NCBI GenBank assembly: GCA_002686995.1
Contig: NYZC01000162.1
Coordinates: forward strand, 1 to 40,308
Reading direction: 5' to 3'
Source: Phycisphaeraceae bacterium
Lineage (GTDB): Bacteria > Planctomycetota > Phycisphaerae > Phycisphaerales > Phycisphaeraceae
DNA: 40,308 nucleotides
A program made the translations under genes and the position numbers. Positions 37,801 to 40,264 of the stretch are shown here, piece after piece. How positions within the stretch are numbered: the stretch's first letter is position 1; every line of letters starts with the position of its first letter. The notes under the pieces are model-generated. The model was not told the DNA's origin, ran no database searches, and saw only the letters and a list, made by a program, of their open reading frames with translations.

Positions 37801-38149
37801 CTGGGGGGACGGCGCGACGACGACGCACGCCTTGGGGGTCGGCGAGACGGACATCAGCCTGACCCACCCGTACGAAGACGACGACCCGACGGGAACGCCG
37901 TCCGACTTCGCGCAAATCGTCGTCACCGTCACCGATGACGACGGGGAGTCAGATCTCGACGTCACCCTGGCAACGATCCAAAACAGCGACCCTCGGATCA
38001 CGTCCGTTGACGTCACGCTCGCCGCCGGCGGTCGCTTCGCAACGCTGACGGGCAGCTTCGAGGACGACGGCGCAGCCGATACGCATTCGATCCTGGTGAT
38101 CTGGGGCGATGGCTCGATGTCACGGGCACGGTCGACCAGGGTGAGATGA
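16820..38149 (+). CDS. Giant surface protein, C-terminal 7,109 residues (continuation of the same gene)
   Basis: The frame of the gene at 7082 continues here for 7,109 codons from the first possible start after the TGA, a TTG. In order it holds: the rest of the conserved module, a propeller-like region (18280-19050), an SbsA-like Ig domain, nine cadherin/He_PIG-like repeats, an RHS-like region, a dockerin, a proline-rich linker, a lectin-like domain, two cadherin-like domains, an Ig-dockerin pair, thirteen Ig domains, a second proline-rich linker, another propeller-like region, RTX-like repeats and seven PKD-like repeats. If made separately it would lack the LEPR-XLL end and any export signal, so it is best seen as part of one protein. 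Only two cysteines were noticed. It ends by frameshift inside a PKD repeat; no membrane anchor or sorting tail is present. Confidence 0.85.
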   Translation: MLQPAGAAPLIRQDPQISSLVATLATGILAGPAGAEVRTTGSLADFFADVRRWYGHDETLLAEVDGETENGNPIAALPDFEAFDLGLSQKTHFQAFRVYAPWIPFEDRGAGIPADFQIAGVPLTDGEPFVPLDLGAYLESQGRISGLAALTGPFTGETGGYLPAAQPLPYAVSFQNDPSSTTLVREIRIVAQLDEDLDARSFRLGDIKVGDITIRVPEGRGVFQGDFDFTQTKGFIVRVSAGIDLAAEQATWLIQAIDPATGVLATDPTLGLLPPNDALGVGAGFVSYTVETEPDVETGAVVTASARVLFNNAPGEDTPTLEQVVDGVAPASTLTVTPLGGDTLQVDYAVTDDDGGSGFRHVTLYVAENDGAFRIWKRQLTEAAGTEVFSGTPGSTYTFLALATDVAGNREAPPVGASAEDDGSAPNLGALPSVPETTPPDFGVPPETLPDPSTNPLFTRAEEGVPAAETSSEPSEFENVLRPFNARRFAYGFVQSEAGIGPMAIAEMPDGRVLVIGGAARNELFVFDPEGGEAISPLATLPHPVFNLALGRPEDGGRLFATTGGGPLLEIDPADGAVLDEFGSGATTGLAVDPATGLLYVGTSQGVVIFDPASESFTPFSRDLDLRVGALAFASDGTLWATTWPDRTQVVRFTDSARAETMLLLDAGIDSIAFGPSGTPIEGLLFVSSNDGRLVLADPVTLRKVTLADGGSRGDVVITTSTGRVLLSQSAQVDVLAPSVAPSVIATSPADQEVAGLPLALLGVRFDQDMRDDGSNEGSVTHPASYTLVGALTGDATILDAAYEPGTRTVLLTVEGLTPDVYTLAIDAAVLSADGLAMGADHAVSFTAIRDTLAFVDLDFTNVRSDRSDETVSYDVTITNTGDFDLLIPLLLIVDPADGVTAVPQTDLGQDEQGRWLIDLSGSVSSGLSLAPGESTTGTTVTSLNTDLARIEAEYGVSADPAANQPPQFTTTPPAGAVAGQAFEYEAEAIDPDGGSVVYLLVRGPAGMTVDRDTGTVQWQPTSDDDASSEVLLHAYDARGGRDEQRFTLDVAGGNHAPAFDSLPAFIAATEGDPMAFSVFADDLDGDTLVYWADGLPGGALFDPDSRVFAWTPAFDQAGTYGPVTFHAFDGRAMSSVATTILASEVTPPLSLADPPNHTVTEGDRLRFTFAASGANLEFIGSNLPAGATIDRASGTLDWVAGFDQAGTYDDVIITVRSGAERVSKVFKITVLNANGAPQFEPLDDWRAFEGEEVRFSAFAFDPDNPRFVLPTRLPDGTVAPLAGTDPTVTYTVQDLPAGATFDDETATFSWVPGFEDAGRHTVTFVATDDGDGTGSVAVSAAAVSIEVINLNRDPVITPIANTVMNRDEVLDLPIAALDPDGDPVMLAITALPPGFDLPSFATFTDDGGGTGTLRLQPGTGDRGDYTFTITATDDGNGDGAHAIATAGSSFVLTVESVNEPPVLAHVGAKVAVVGDPFVLDLQASDLDGEPLHFEVTGLPAAANLTEGPEDGAAQISWTPLAGDEDTYDIIVTVSDGGNGSAGPVATATETISITVRPVNGDPVLDPIDTQDSVEDVELILALTADDPDGDALTFEVTGLPEGASFDRAAGVLTWTPTHRQAGSYDLLFTASDGHAEDMQPARIIVDDVNQAPTLIPLAPQFGREDALLEFRVTGGDQDGDALTYRIDGAIPTGSRLNGITGEFSWRPGFDQAGTHVVRFLVQDSGGATDVLEVLIRIDDSNRPPVLSTSDHAATIGAELRFTITADDPDPNTVLVFDALHLPEGATIGHNTGEIVWTPGPGQAGDHVVTLEASDGTDTARQTIVLNASTQPESPVVTVELTPGFAVVPGQRVTIRAIADSLADITAIAVTVDGSPLAIDATGRAEIIAEVPGRLGIVATATDLDGLTGNAAAEVTVRDPADALPPVVSLDQAIAAAPLDDPIPVIGAVSETDLDFWTLEIAQSGTDLFTLLAGGNALPNGATLTTLDPNDFPNGFHRLRLSAQDRAGRRATVERDIEINSDDKSSFTLTAIDLTLDLGAAQMAIRRTYDTFDRNHPRKFGYGWRFDGRDTDVATNARTTGREHLGIYAGLREGDRVYLNLPDGRRAGFTFAPRRIDLPALTYYEPEWIADVSGDFVLSSIDALLVKSGGVFHELDTGLAYHPASPFLDGDADYRLTAPDGTVYLVDSHRGVTGLVTPTGVEVFFSDSGITSHADGAIQLFTDSTGMVTAARSTTGDEVHNRYHDGNLVGVIATATGRTERYGYDQDDPHLLALASDGAGAAEQVIPGSVPATRTIHGDLGDVTNFAGRDWSSLMLPGDSNRFSLAVEPEEIAAVEALLLRVTVDAQASGLTAVAMTVDGDTPVTSIERGGRTVAVFAVSDPGLHVLEVAGQPGATGSNYQLRVDVAGDVNGDGAVDGVDSQAQNAAFEAVDGQAAYVFEADVDGNGVVDTQDRLALVANFGFVPMPFVAPSLPAAPGVAPPPTSAPAPASPPATASSEAQDGTQSLVAEGIPNATLQNGGFGISGDASWNQTGNVIIEGGAARLAEDALRQARMTQSFLLSDWADALRIVIADAVLTAALPGVEPDAFEIALFDANALTPVVGTVSAFGDTDALLNLQASGDLHTGPDVTVADDNGALIVTVDLSNVAPGSALTLFFDLLGFGAVDASIVIDGVTLLGGQAPTAVDDEVETNEDETLEIDVLDNDLDADGNLDPAGLEIVALPVHGAVSVDPVTGLITYAPESDFAGADGFTYIATDLGGEQSLEALVEINVLAVADVPSLVVAAARGPQDTEIPLPVDALPNDRDGSESLAIFISSVPDGGVLSAGTIVAPGRWALSPTDLSGLRFLPPAGEFGEFAFDVVVDAVEAGNGDTASTTAELTVDVDLVATDPLAVTAYEINGGDAQRSLIQTLKVTFNKAIWSADLSRAVRIVGNDGRTFTVGPEHVAYDPVALTLTIFADGLDLADDHFALLLSTDGIRNAASRQLPLTDADLLPGDGFHGFHFHRLLADFEGSDVVDRQDFDRFTGHYRTQPGDSGFDLVFDLDGNGVVDRFDYAIWRRRQSLTSDRYDPTLLAALQNDTGRDADDGITLDPTVFGGITDPSAIARFEATLDGGPTVEASAELDNGIFLFDLATFESVFGTVLEDGPHTVTLVAEDMHGNRSDPFVVSFELDRVAPPTPVQPDLNADSDSGALNDDDITNDQQPVFTASAEDGALVVLLLDDQAVAEATAASDVDLAVSGLALTSGARAFHVTAEDAAGNVSDPSEPLPIVVDLAPPSAPSLSLDATTDSAPTGDGRTTFDRVTLQGFTDANIDVTLVETGQATRSDGSGAFSFTDVVVALGDNTFNVSAIDVAGNVSTATLVIRGIGPEIDPPIVSIALVTDTGRSDVDGVTRDPTLTGTVTDVSAISLVRAILDGGPPMDVTASLTGSQLLLDGASLDALAGGALADGLHVVEVQAIDEFLNEGDLFDVTFTLDRIAPTPPLVALDPDSDTGVSNSDDLTSMATPVVLLEAESDSIVHLFADGTAAGDAALPGSRGEVPIGPLNDGAHDITATAEDVAGNASGTSADLDLVVDTVAPAPPTFDLDAASDTIPVGDQATSLESVILVGATDPLAVVDLTRGDDLMPFATRDAEADGTFSFAVSLAEGDNLLQAAAMDAAGNRSVFDRIITSSAPDTTAPVIDARLDHDTGPGADDGITSSAAIAGTVVDASPITLLRVGVDGAPLFDVLDRLADGMFLLDASTLAAAHGGPLVDGPHTVLLQARDEAGNVSAVISVDLVLDTARPDAPPAPDLDDADDSGASDTDNVTSNTDVTIIVRSPAHAVRLFVDGSDGGIRIPSSEIATFESGSLADGLHTFVAVAEDAAGNASLFSTTLVIRVDTAAPTDPTLELVRDLAASDGDAGVTTASTVDLAGLIDPNVTLALDGTERTTSSDTDGAFTLNDVEIALGGNTLSVTATDAAGNRSSASIFVERRDVLPPLLVRNLANDTGRSDLDTVTSDPTITGAILDDSDIASFLVGIDGDPSFDVTAAIDPATRTFRIEPADLDAAAGGTLDDGFHIVRLQAVDAAGHASVVYEVELILDRTAPLGVAVPDLPAELDTGVDDDNVTARNDLSILVSAEFDSDVVLLLDDATMAERRVDVDRDQIFVLPPLADGLHTLRYGVGDLAGNRLDSPTLQIEIDTAPPIAPDAGLDAASNTGDPTDLVTSLAQVTLVGTTDPGVDVEVVDTGDSAVSDPTGRFEVTSIALALGINTLTVRATDTAGNASISTVQLVREPLVPPAVSIALVNDTAQGGGTDDDRITRDPTITITATSDQGISALRVGLDLMAAPDLVEVASELTGGTVTFDQTRLEQILGAPLQDGPHQVLVEATDGEGTATALQRFSFFLDSTPPTQLTTTVRENVADATFTYEYVLENPATNLDDGNEDRFFDFSVEVPASAVIGDVVTPANWSAVYTAGDVALRWTVDALTDAMLPGEALTFGFTADLGPGPANFYVMMRNEAPGIEALAMAIGPTDGPVGTAPPITPPSATDPPAIPEPVEAADPAADPATPDAPDAPTPDAPMEPEPVQPIETPLAPPSLPPAEPFVQPFSATGAGVPDENALYRFELVASGFDNLGQGPSINNDGTVAFTGRLADSENLYTASGGDIHRLMHPILQLPTSAESQFGIPGVREPGTQFFHDNVQINDANQVVAHRRMDALMWFGAFPQGFPIGIFDVAPFSYMELWDGNVEDSIPAFPGKPIAQGDNNLTAATIRLGQPALHDAYLPALAPPGAIGFAILALRVTFSLLPSMSFINPVWGQYWPSPFFLHGDFKIVYPNPTLNNVGDVAFTALTSNLHDSRQVLVTATHETGYTDMRRGGFFHDQTVTVATGTPLLGIGTPDDRTEPLMADSGDSVVTYNDSIFVVPWALDFPQEIGGEGAGFAQVGHRPGISDDGRVIAFAAEHFTDGPGIYVAINHEGDWRQATRLAGISGDGLLDLNEQFDDLGIDVGAFLDFDVSNPLHRVGVDRFGSDQDRQYGVTFLATDTESRAGLHTVVFSIDDDGIVNFGTHRPVLRLGDNVPGVGAVNEIALYDPVNSSGQIVFWARGDDDASGAKIVKATPNGGDVALINFGTPEETELEHVELEYEIDLPADDGVAELDQPLEVAFYPSEDGMEFDEDDRLGELFISPETIGAGTGLVRFVDDAPSETALQIGNHRLLIDPDETGFLREALEERTFNFIIAVLDPDDEIDEVRDIPANNQDTFKGFYQALTSAGESGDGLQDDASAQDLSRIGVVRVGPGTEDMVSVDADDSVTVEPVLDDMLPPGTEQRTFDSPTAMLIVTADEDDKVETTLPSAVTTALIVMAGDGEDKVYAGAGNDYLHAGDDREAEEKDFNLLVGYDGEDELIGSLEQFDVLLGDGFTEEPSVLEVFATKWTELTISLALGLTPSGSDADTINGREGTDFIYGGGGDDDLKGGDGFDVIFGGEGMDKIDGEDGALSLLVGEDLGFLADQDAQINDFLKEELTETATDLFPLLEDALALYAFITETLGMFGSEDAPPEDGDMIMGSATLDFMIGSEGSDTITNMKDWAVVFGNEGIDTIDGSTARSMVAVGGADDDVITGSNSPDLLIGEDGADTIMGNGGLIDVLLGDGFEVTGLPDTLPDWAGIFYKIIDAEAVNIEAGLTPTGMGEDTIMGGPGIDIVIGGDGNDEIDVGTGAGSLVFGDSFEVNPVEVFSLDIKSFLSGEGDGNGADTDEGRKNKAGTLWKILIGQIFEIFSFDGEGADTITGGGGFDVIFGGDGDDPIDTGGGPVDIVFAQGGDDTVDGTQTFVNFQLGGEGSDELKAAESGLTTASMLIGDTFSLAVPAPGPFFDSNLDDISNLSLEFGVGFDLVDPAGDGTDTLIAPAGFNFLMGGDGDDDIDAGGVLNVVLGDSITLSGKIGLSIEGDLSPLNLLRAIDIDTGSFDLSQLFTITPELTVPGLAGSGVDDIVINRAFGGIQLNLIAGGGDGDVIMGGEDGLNFILGNDGDDEIEGRGAFNFIMGGTGTDMIVGGGIGNFITGDTYGLPVLNAEQLSDFVITAGPGGLIPFGEGADVITGGGSLANIILGGDGGDTIDAGGGRFNVLVGDAISLGAGASLDLKQLVWGDEEGNRDEAFRFFVPLTLDGAGDDVITGSDENSGFELILGGDGGDTVYSGDGPLDIVFGGEGTDMLFAGMEEGGANVGPSGVNVMFGGAGDDELFGGDEGDVLFGDSLSLQLNQSFFEDLAGGIVTLPASLGTSDGGADILTAGAGHDILVGGGGGDVISTGGGSNLVFGDGFFLDSAPIPFSLSFLPTLAAAPDHARNLAGIWTRQDSGPDQVFGGSGTDFVLGGADNDEIFGMGGVDALFGNDDEDLLDGGALTDYLEGGQHTDCLIGGAAQDYLFGDDLLLAAADRDEAGDGFVFDLPDLASGSPEVAANLGLTDFDRDPDYIGCNALTVPQGGADEGDTLTLTGEFAADFPQQIDEVEIDWGDGTETTLTTVTGSTFSADHLYADDPDGATPQYTVEVTDPDTGLPIATTPIVIRNVDPQITSQQASDPSIREQDTVTVSGTFTDPGTEDTFTMVIDWADGTVTTGQLGAGSTTFSTTHTYVDDDPTGTPSDLMGISVTISDDDGGSDSGLDVVTVSNEAPAIAALAVDDIDEGGTAMLTWIHGDIGTNDTHSATVDWGDGTVTPAIVQADADGNVSVSHQYTDDPASGADEYSILLTVIDDDGGIATSSTVIGVANADPALTGLSATDPNEGGATLLSGSISDAGVDDTFTLIVDWGDGSSDTFTYPAGTTSFSESHQYDDDNPTGTDGDPYDITVTLSDDDGGTDVGDVTITVFNLPPIIFGVADAFTVDEGTELTLTGTISDFTASDTVSVIVRWNATTEEIVPFSGSSGLFSLSHTFADNPAGTTSGIFEVELIALDDDGGQTQQVIDVTVLNVAPQITDLAATTVTEGGLTTLTGKIVDAGTGDGFTIDVDWGDGATTTHALGVGETDISLTHPYEDDDPTGTPSDFAQIVVTVTDDDGESDLDVTLATIQNSDPRITSVDVTLAAGGRFATLTGSFEDDGAADTHSILVIWGDGSMSRARSTRVR
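18280..19050 (+). other. Beta-propeller-like region
   Basis: Phrases such as MAIAEMPDGRVLVIGG, GRLFATTGGGPLLEIDP, TGLLYVGTSQGVVIFDP and DGTLWATTW recur about every 40-50 residues, the pattern of SMP-30/NHL-type propeller blades. It is followed by an SbsA-like Ig domain (19060-19370). Confidence 0.55.
19709..22308 (+). repeat. Nine cadherin/He_PIG-like repeats
   Basis: Units begin near 19709, 19982, 20260, 20522, 20875, 21196, 21499, 21769 and 22046, most with an N-x-x-P-x-[FIL] start. They share a DxDGD phrase, LPxGAxxD, FxWxPxxxQAGxY and a closing V-x-D-x-N. This is the putative Ig (He_PIG) or dystroglycan-type cadherin-like fold, which often binds calcium at the DxD and domain-junction Asn positions. 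Confidence 0.85.
22890..23660 (+). other. RHS-like region
   Basis: The segment has IRRTYDTFDRNHPRKFGYGW, then RVYLNLPDGRRAGFTF, LTAPDGTVYLVD and NRYHDGNLVGVIATATGRTERYGYD. The R-x-Y-x-S/T-x-D, FGxGW and DGxxxxY phrases are those of RHS/YD-repeat shells. It is too short to form a full RHS cage and has no toxin domain after it; a dockerin follows. Confidence 0.65.
24041..24208 (+). repeat. Dockerin-like calcium-binding repeat 2
   Basis: GDVNGDGAVDGVDSQA and ADVDGNGVVDTQDRLAL form two EF-hand-like loops with the DxNxDxxxD spacing. It is followed at once by a proline/alanine-rich linker (about 24215-24330), which probably separates two independently folded halves. Confidence 0.85.
25490..26014 (+). 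repeat. SbsA-like Ig domain with dockerin-like repeat 3
   Basis: An Ig-like domain (VTAYEINGGDAQRSLIQTL onward, with LKVTFNKAIW) leads to FEGSDVVDRQDFDRFTGHY and FDLDGNGVVDRFDYAIW (25850-26014). The pair has the same order as the Ig-dockerin unit at the N-terminus (about 7230-7750), including the phrase R-x-x-[IV]-x-x-[LV]-x-V-x-F. One EF-hand loop (EGSDVVDRQD) has lost some Asp ligands. Confidence 0.8.
26033..30015 (+). repeat. Thirteen Ig-like domains in a repeating A-B-C triplet
   Basis: Type A domains (NDTGRxxxDxxTxDPTxxG ... DGPHTV ... LDRxAP) occur at about 26057, 26969, 27887, 28787 and 29692. Each of the first four is followed by type B (DxDSDTGxxNxDxxT ... AEDxAGNxS) and type C (LDAxSDTxxxGDxxTxxxxVxLxGxTD). 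The triplet period is 900-918 bases (300-306 residues). This is a BIG_3-like bacterial Ig array; ABC ABC ABC ABC A order shows that whole triplets were duplicated. Confidence 0.85.
30380..30610 (+). other. Proline/alanine/aspartate-rich linker
   Basis: The codons give long runs of P, A, D and E, including PEPVEAADPAADPATPDAPD and PLAPPSLPPAEP. Such linkers are extended and flexible. The linker separates the Ig array from the next beta-rich block. Confidence 0.75.
30630..32160 (+). other. Propeller-like region with N-x-x-G-x-VAF phrases
   Basis: INNDGTVAFTGRL, INDANQVVAHR, LNNVGDVAFTALTS, ISDDGRVIAFAAEH and VNSSGQIVFWAR recur every 60-130 residues. This resembles the DUF7453-type or choice-of-anchor propeller repeat in which each blade carries N-x-x-G-x-[VI]-[AV]-F. 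The insert VTFSLLPSMSFINPVWGQYW is unusually hydrophobic. Confidence 0.6.
32860..36075 (+). repeat. RTX-like calcium-binding region with regular non-RTX inserts
   Basis: Glycine/aspartate nonapeptide repeats (GGxGxDxIxGG, for example IYGGGGDDDLKGGDGFDVIFGGEG) recur over more than 1,000 residues, the calcium-binding beta-roll of type I-secreted proteins. Blocks end in [LVI]-x-GD-x-[FIL] phrases near 33031, 33727, 33950, 34352, 34572, 34962, 35157, 35531, 35728 and 36050, and most of these are followed by 20-70 residues without the RTX pattern before the roll restarts. It lies well before the C-terminus, unlike classical RTX toxins. Confidence 0.85.
36215..38149 (+). repeat. Seven PKD-like repeats, the last broken
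   Basis: Repeat units start at about 36215, 36479, 36785, 37082, 37382, 37682 and 37982, with exact 300-base spacing between the last four. Each has WGDG or a variant, SxTHxYxDD and DDDGG-x phrases. PKD-like domains are common in bacterial surface proteins. The fifth unit has lost the WGDG turn (RWNATTEE). The seventh is interrupted after WGDGS by a frameshift. Confidence 0.85.
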
Positions 38150-38256
38150 CCTTCACGGCGACGCACGACTACCCCGACGACAACCCGTACACCATCGAGG
38201 TGCAGCTCGTCGACGACGACACGGGAAGTGACGCGACGCTGACGTCGAATTCCTGA
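38119..38256 (+). pseudogene. Frameshifted tail of the giant gene
   Basis: In the frame one base different from the gene, these bases encode VTGTVDQGEMTFTATHDYPD and then DNPYTIEVQLVDDDTGSDA before LTSNS and a TGA. This is the missing half of the seventh PKD-like repeat. In the gene frame the reading runs off into SMSRARSTRVR and stops at 38147-38149. Loss of one base near 38114-38118 (for example TCGGATGTC to TCGATGTC) explains it. Even the restored tail ends abruptly within the last strand. Confidence 0.8.
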
Positions 38257-38282
38257 TCGCTGATTCGCGATTCCTGGTTTCC

Positions 38283-38309
38283 TCGACATCGCAAATCAAC
38301 ATCTAAAAT
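38283..38309 (+). promoter_or_regulatory. Possible promoter giving a leaderless asnB transcript
   Basis: TCGACA at 38283-38288 and TAAAAT at 38304-38309 resemble -35 and -10 boxes with a short 15-base spacer. Transcription would begin about at the ATG at 38316, and no Shine-Dalgarno sequence is present, so a leaderless message is possible. Confidence 0.35.
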
Positions 38310-38315
38310 CATGCT

Positions 38316-40154
38316 ATGTGCGGCATCGCCGGAATATTCGCGAGCCGGGTCGATCCGGATGAGCACGAGCTCGTCCTCGACCGGATGGGGGACGCGATGC
38401 GGCATCGTGGTCCCGATGCGCGCGGGACGTTCGTCGACCGCGATCTGCGGGCCGGTCTCGTCAGCCGGCGCCTGAGCATCGTCGACCTGGCTGGAGGCAA
38501 CCAGCCGATCTCGAACGAGGACGGCACGGTGCACGTCGTCTTCAACGGCGAGATCTACAACCATCTCGACCTGCGACGCGACCTCGAGGCGCGCGGCCAC
38601 GTCTTCCGGACGCGCTGCGACACGGAAGCGATCGTTCATCTCTACGAGGAGCACGGCGCGGGCGGCCTCGAACGCCTCCACGGAATGTTCGCGGCGGCCA
38701 TCCTGGACGTGCCTGCGCGGCGGCTGCTGCTCGCCCGCGACGGGACGGGAATGAAGCCCCTTTACTGGACCCGCTCGGAGGAGGGTTTCTTCTTCGCATC
38801 GGAAGTCCGCGGCCTGCTCGCTTCGGGGCGGGTGAAGGCCGAGCCGGACTTCCAGGCGATCGGAGCGAGCCTGACGGCCGGGTTCATTCCCGCGCCGGCC
38901 ACCGGGTTCAGGAACATTCACAAGCTCGCGGCCGGCCGCTGGCTTTCCGTCACCGCCGACGGCGTGACCTCGGAGCGATTCTGGCGTCTGCGTTTCGAGG
39001 CGGCCCGCCACCGTCCGGCGGACGAGGCGGCGCAGGATCTCGAACGGATCCTGTCCGCGTCCGTGCGCGATCACATCGCGGCGGACGTGCCCGTCGGGGC
39101 ACTGGTCAGCGGCGGCTGGGACTCATCGCTGGTGGCCGCGTGGGCGTGCCGGGCCGGCCACGAGCTCGAGACATTCTCGATCGTGTTTCCCGATCACCCG
39201 GAGGTCGACGAGCAGCCGTATGCGCGCCGTGTCGCGGAGCACCTCGGCACGAAGCACCACGAGATCGCATTCCGGACGGCCGAGCTTCCCACCTTGCTTT
39301 CGCGCGTGGTCGCCACGGTCGAGGAGCCCGTCATGCGGGCGCCCGCCATCCTGCAGCACCGCGTCGCGGAGCTCGCCGCGACGCGCGTGAAGTGCGTGCT
39401 TTCCGGCGAGGGCGCGGACGAGGTCTTTGGCGGCTACCGCTGGCTGGGCAACCGCTGGTTCGGGGTCGCCGAAACGCTGCGCCCGGTCATCCCGGGCGCC
39501 ATGGCCCGGATGCTGCGCCCCTTGAGCGCGCATTGGCGCTGGCGCACCCTTTTCGGCGTTGCGGCCGCGCCCGATCGGCCCGGCGTCGACATGGCATGGA
39601 TCGGACAGCACTATCCGGAACCCGACATTCGTCTCCTCGCTGATCCCGTGCGCGAGGGGCTCGCGACGCGGGCCGCAATCGACCTTGACGCGGCGACGCG
39701 TGACTCGTGCGCCGACGCGCTACAGCGCCGGCTGAGCCTCGAGTTCGCGGGCCCCCTTGCCGACGGCATCCTGCTGACCGGCGACAAGGTGAGCATGGCG
39801 CACTCGATCGAATTGCGAATGCCGTTTCTCCATCGACCGGTCCTGGACTTCGCATCGGCGCTGCCGTCCGATCTCAAGTTCAAGGACGGCCGGGAGAAGC
39901 GCATCCTGGAACACCTGGTCGGCACGCTGCCGCCCGAGATCGCCCGGCGCCGCAAGCAGGGTCTGGGGTACCCGCGGCGCCTTGCCGCCGATCCCGCGAT
40001 CAGTCGATTCATGCGCGAGATTCTGCTCGACGCGCCGCGCGAGGGCGGACTGTTCGTCCGTGATGGTCTCGAGCGACGCCTGAACGACGGGGCGCTCGAG
40101 ACCATGTGGCCGATGGTGTTCCTTCAGGCGTGGTGGAACGCGTTCTTCGCATAA
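38316..40154 (+). CDS. asnB: Asparagine synthase (glutamine-hydrolysing)
   Basis: The 612-residue enzyme makes asparagine, or amidates a related carboxylate, from glutamine and ATP. The N-terminal class II glutaminase domain (1 to about 210) begins MCGIAG, with the catalytic Cys2 after Met removal, followed by RHRGPDA (29-35), RRLSIVDL (51-58), FNGEIYN (76-82) and CDTEA. The synthetase domain has the ATP pyrophosphatase loop SGGWDSS (265-271), SGEGADEVFGGY (363-374) and SMAHSIELRMPFL. The ATG at 38316 was chosen because Cys must be residue 2; the ATG at 38311 is out of this frame. PFLH replaces the usual PFLD. Its position next to a giant surface-protein gene would also fit a role in cell-envelope polysaccharide, where AsnB-like proteins are common, but that is inference. 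Confidence 0.93.
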   Translation: MCGIAGIFASRVDPDEHELVLDRMGDAMRHRGPDARGTFVDRDLRAGLVSRRLSIVDLAGGNQPISNEDGTVHVVFNGEIYNHLDLRRDLEARGHVFRTRCDTEAIVHLYEEHGAGGLERLHGMFAAAILDVPARRLLLARDGTGMKPLYWTRSEEGFFFASEVRGLLASGRVKAEPDFQAIGASLTAGFIPAPATGFRNIHKLAAGRWLSVTADGVTSERFWRLRFEAARHRPADEAAQDLERILSASVRDHIAADVPVGALVSGGWDSSLVAAWACRAGHELETFSIVFPDHPEVDEQPYARRVAEHLGTKHHEIAFRTAELPTLLSRVVATVEEPVMRAPAILQHRVAELAATRVKCVLSGEGADEVFGGYRWLGNRWFGVAETLRPVIPGAMARMLRPLSAHWRWRTLFGVAAAPDRPGVDMAWIGQHYPEPDIRLLADPVREGLATRAAIDLDAATRDSCADALQRRLSLEFAGPLADGILLTGDKVSMAHSIELRMPFLHRPVLDFASALPSDLKFKDGREKRILEHLVGTLPPEIARRRKQGLGYPRRLAADPAISRFMREILLDAPREGGLFVRDGLERRLNDGALETMWPMVFLQAWWNAFFA

Positions 40155-40218
40155 GCGTCCCGGTCAAACCGCGATTCGAATGGAGCGTCACCGGTGCTCC
40201 GCCGGCCGGGCCCCTAAC

Positions 40219-40233
40219 GCGGGCTTCGCCCGC
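40219..40233. terminator. GC-rich hairpin downstream of asnB
   Basis: GCGGGC-TTC-GCCCGC forms a perfect 6-bp stem 64 bases after the asnB stop. No U-run follows, so intrinsic termination is not certain; it may be a repeat-associated hairpin. Confidence 0.35.
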
Positions 40234-40235
40234 AA

Positions 40236-40264
40236 GTCGGAAGGTCGAAAGTCGAAAGTCGAAA
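40236..40264 (+). repeat. Tandem GTCGAAA repeat
   Basis: A degenerate unit GTCGGAAG (40236-40243) is followed by three exact GTCGAAA units at 40244-40250, 40251-40257 and 40258-40264. Short intergenic repeats of this type vary in copy number and are often found between genes. Confidence 0.7.

Noticed and set aside
7082-38149. Recoding of TGA as a sense codon in the whole genome
   Set aside because: The other genes and frames here end normally at TGA (for example 2687-2689 and 4483-4485), and only one TGA occurs in more than 10,000 codons of this frame.
32860-38149. A CRISPR array or DNA-level tandem repeat
   Set aside because: The repeats are protein-level repeats of several hundred bases with diverged DNA; there are no short identical repeats with unique spacers.
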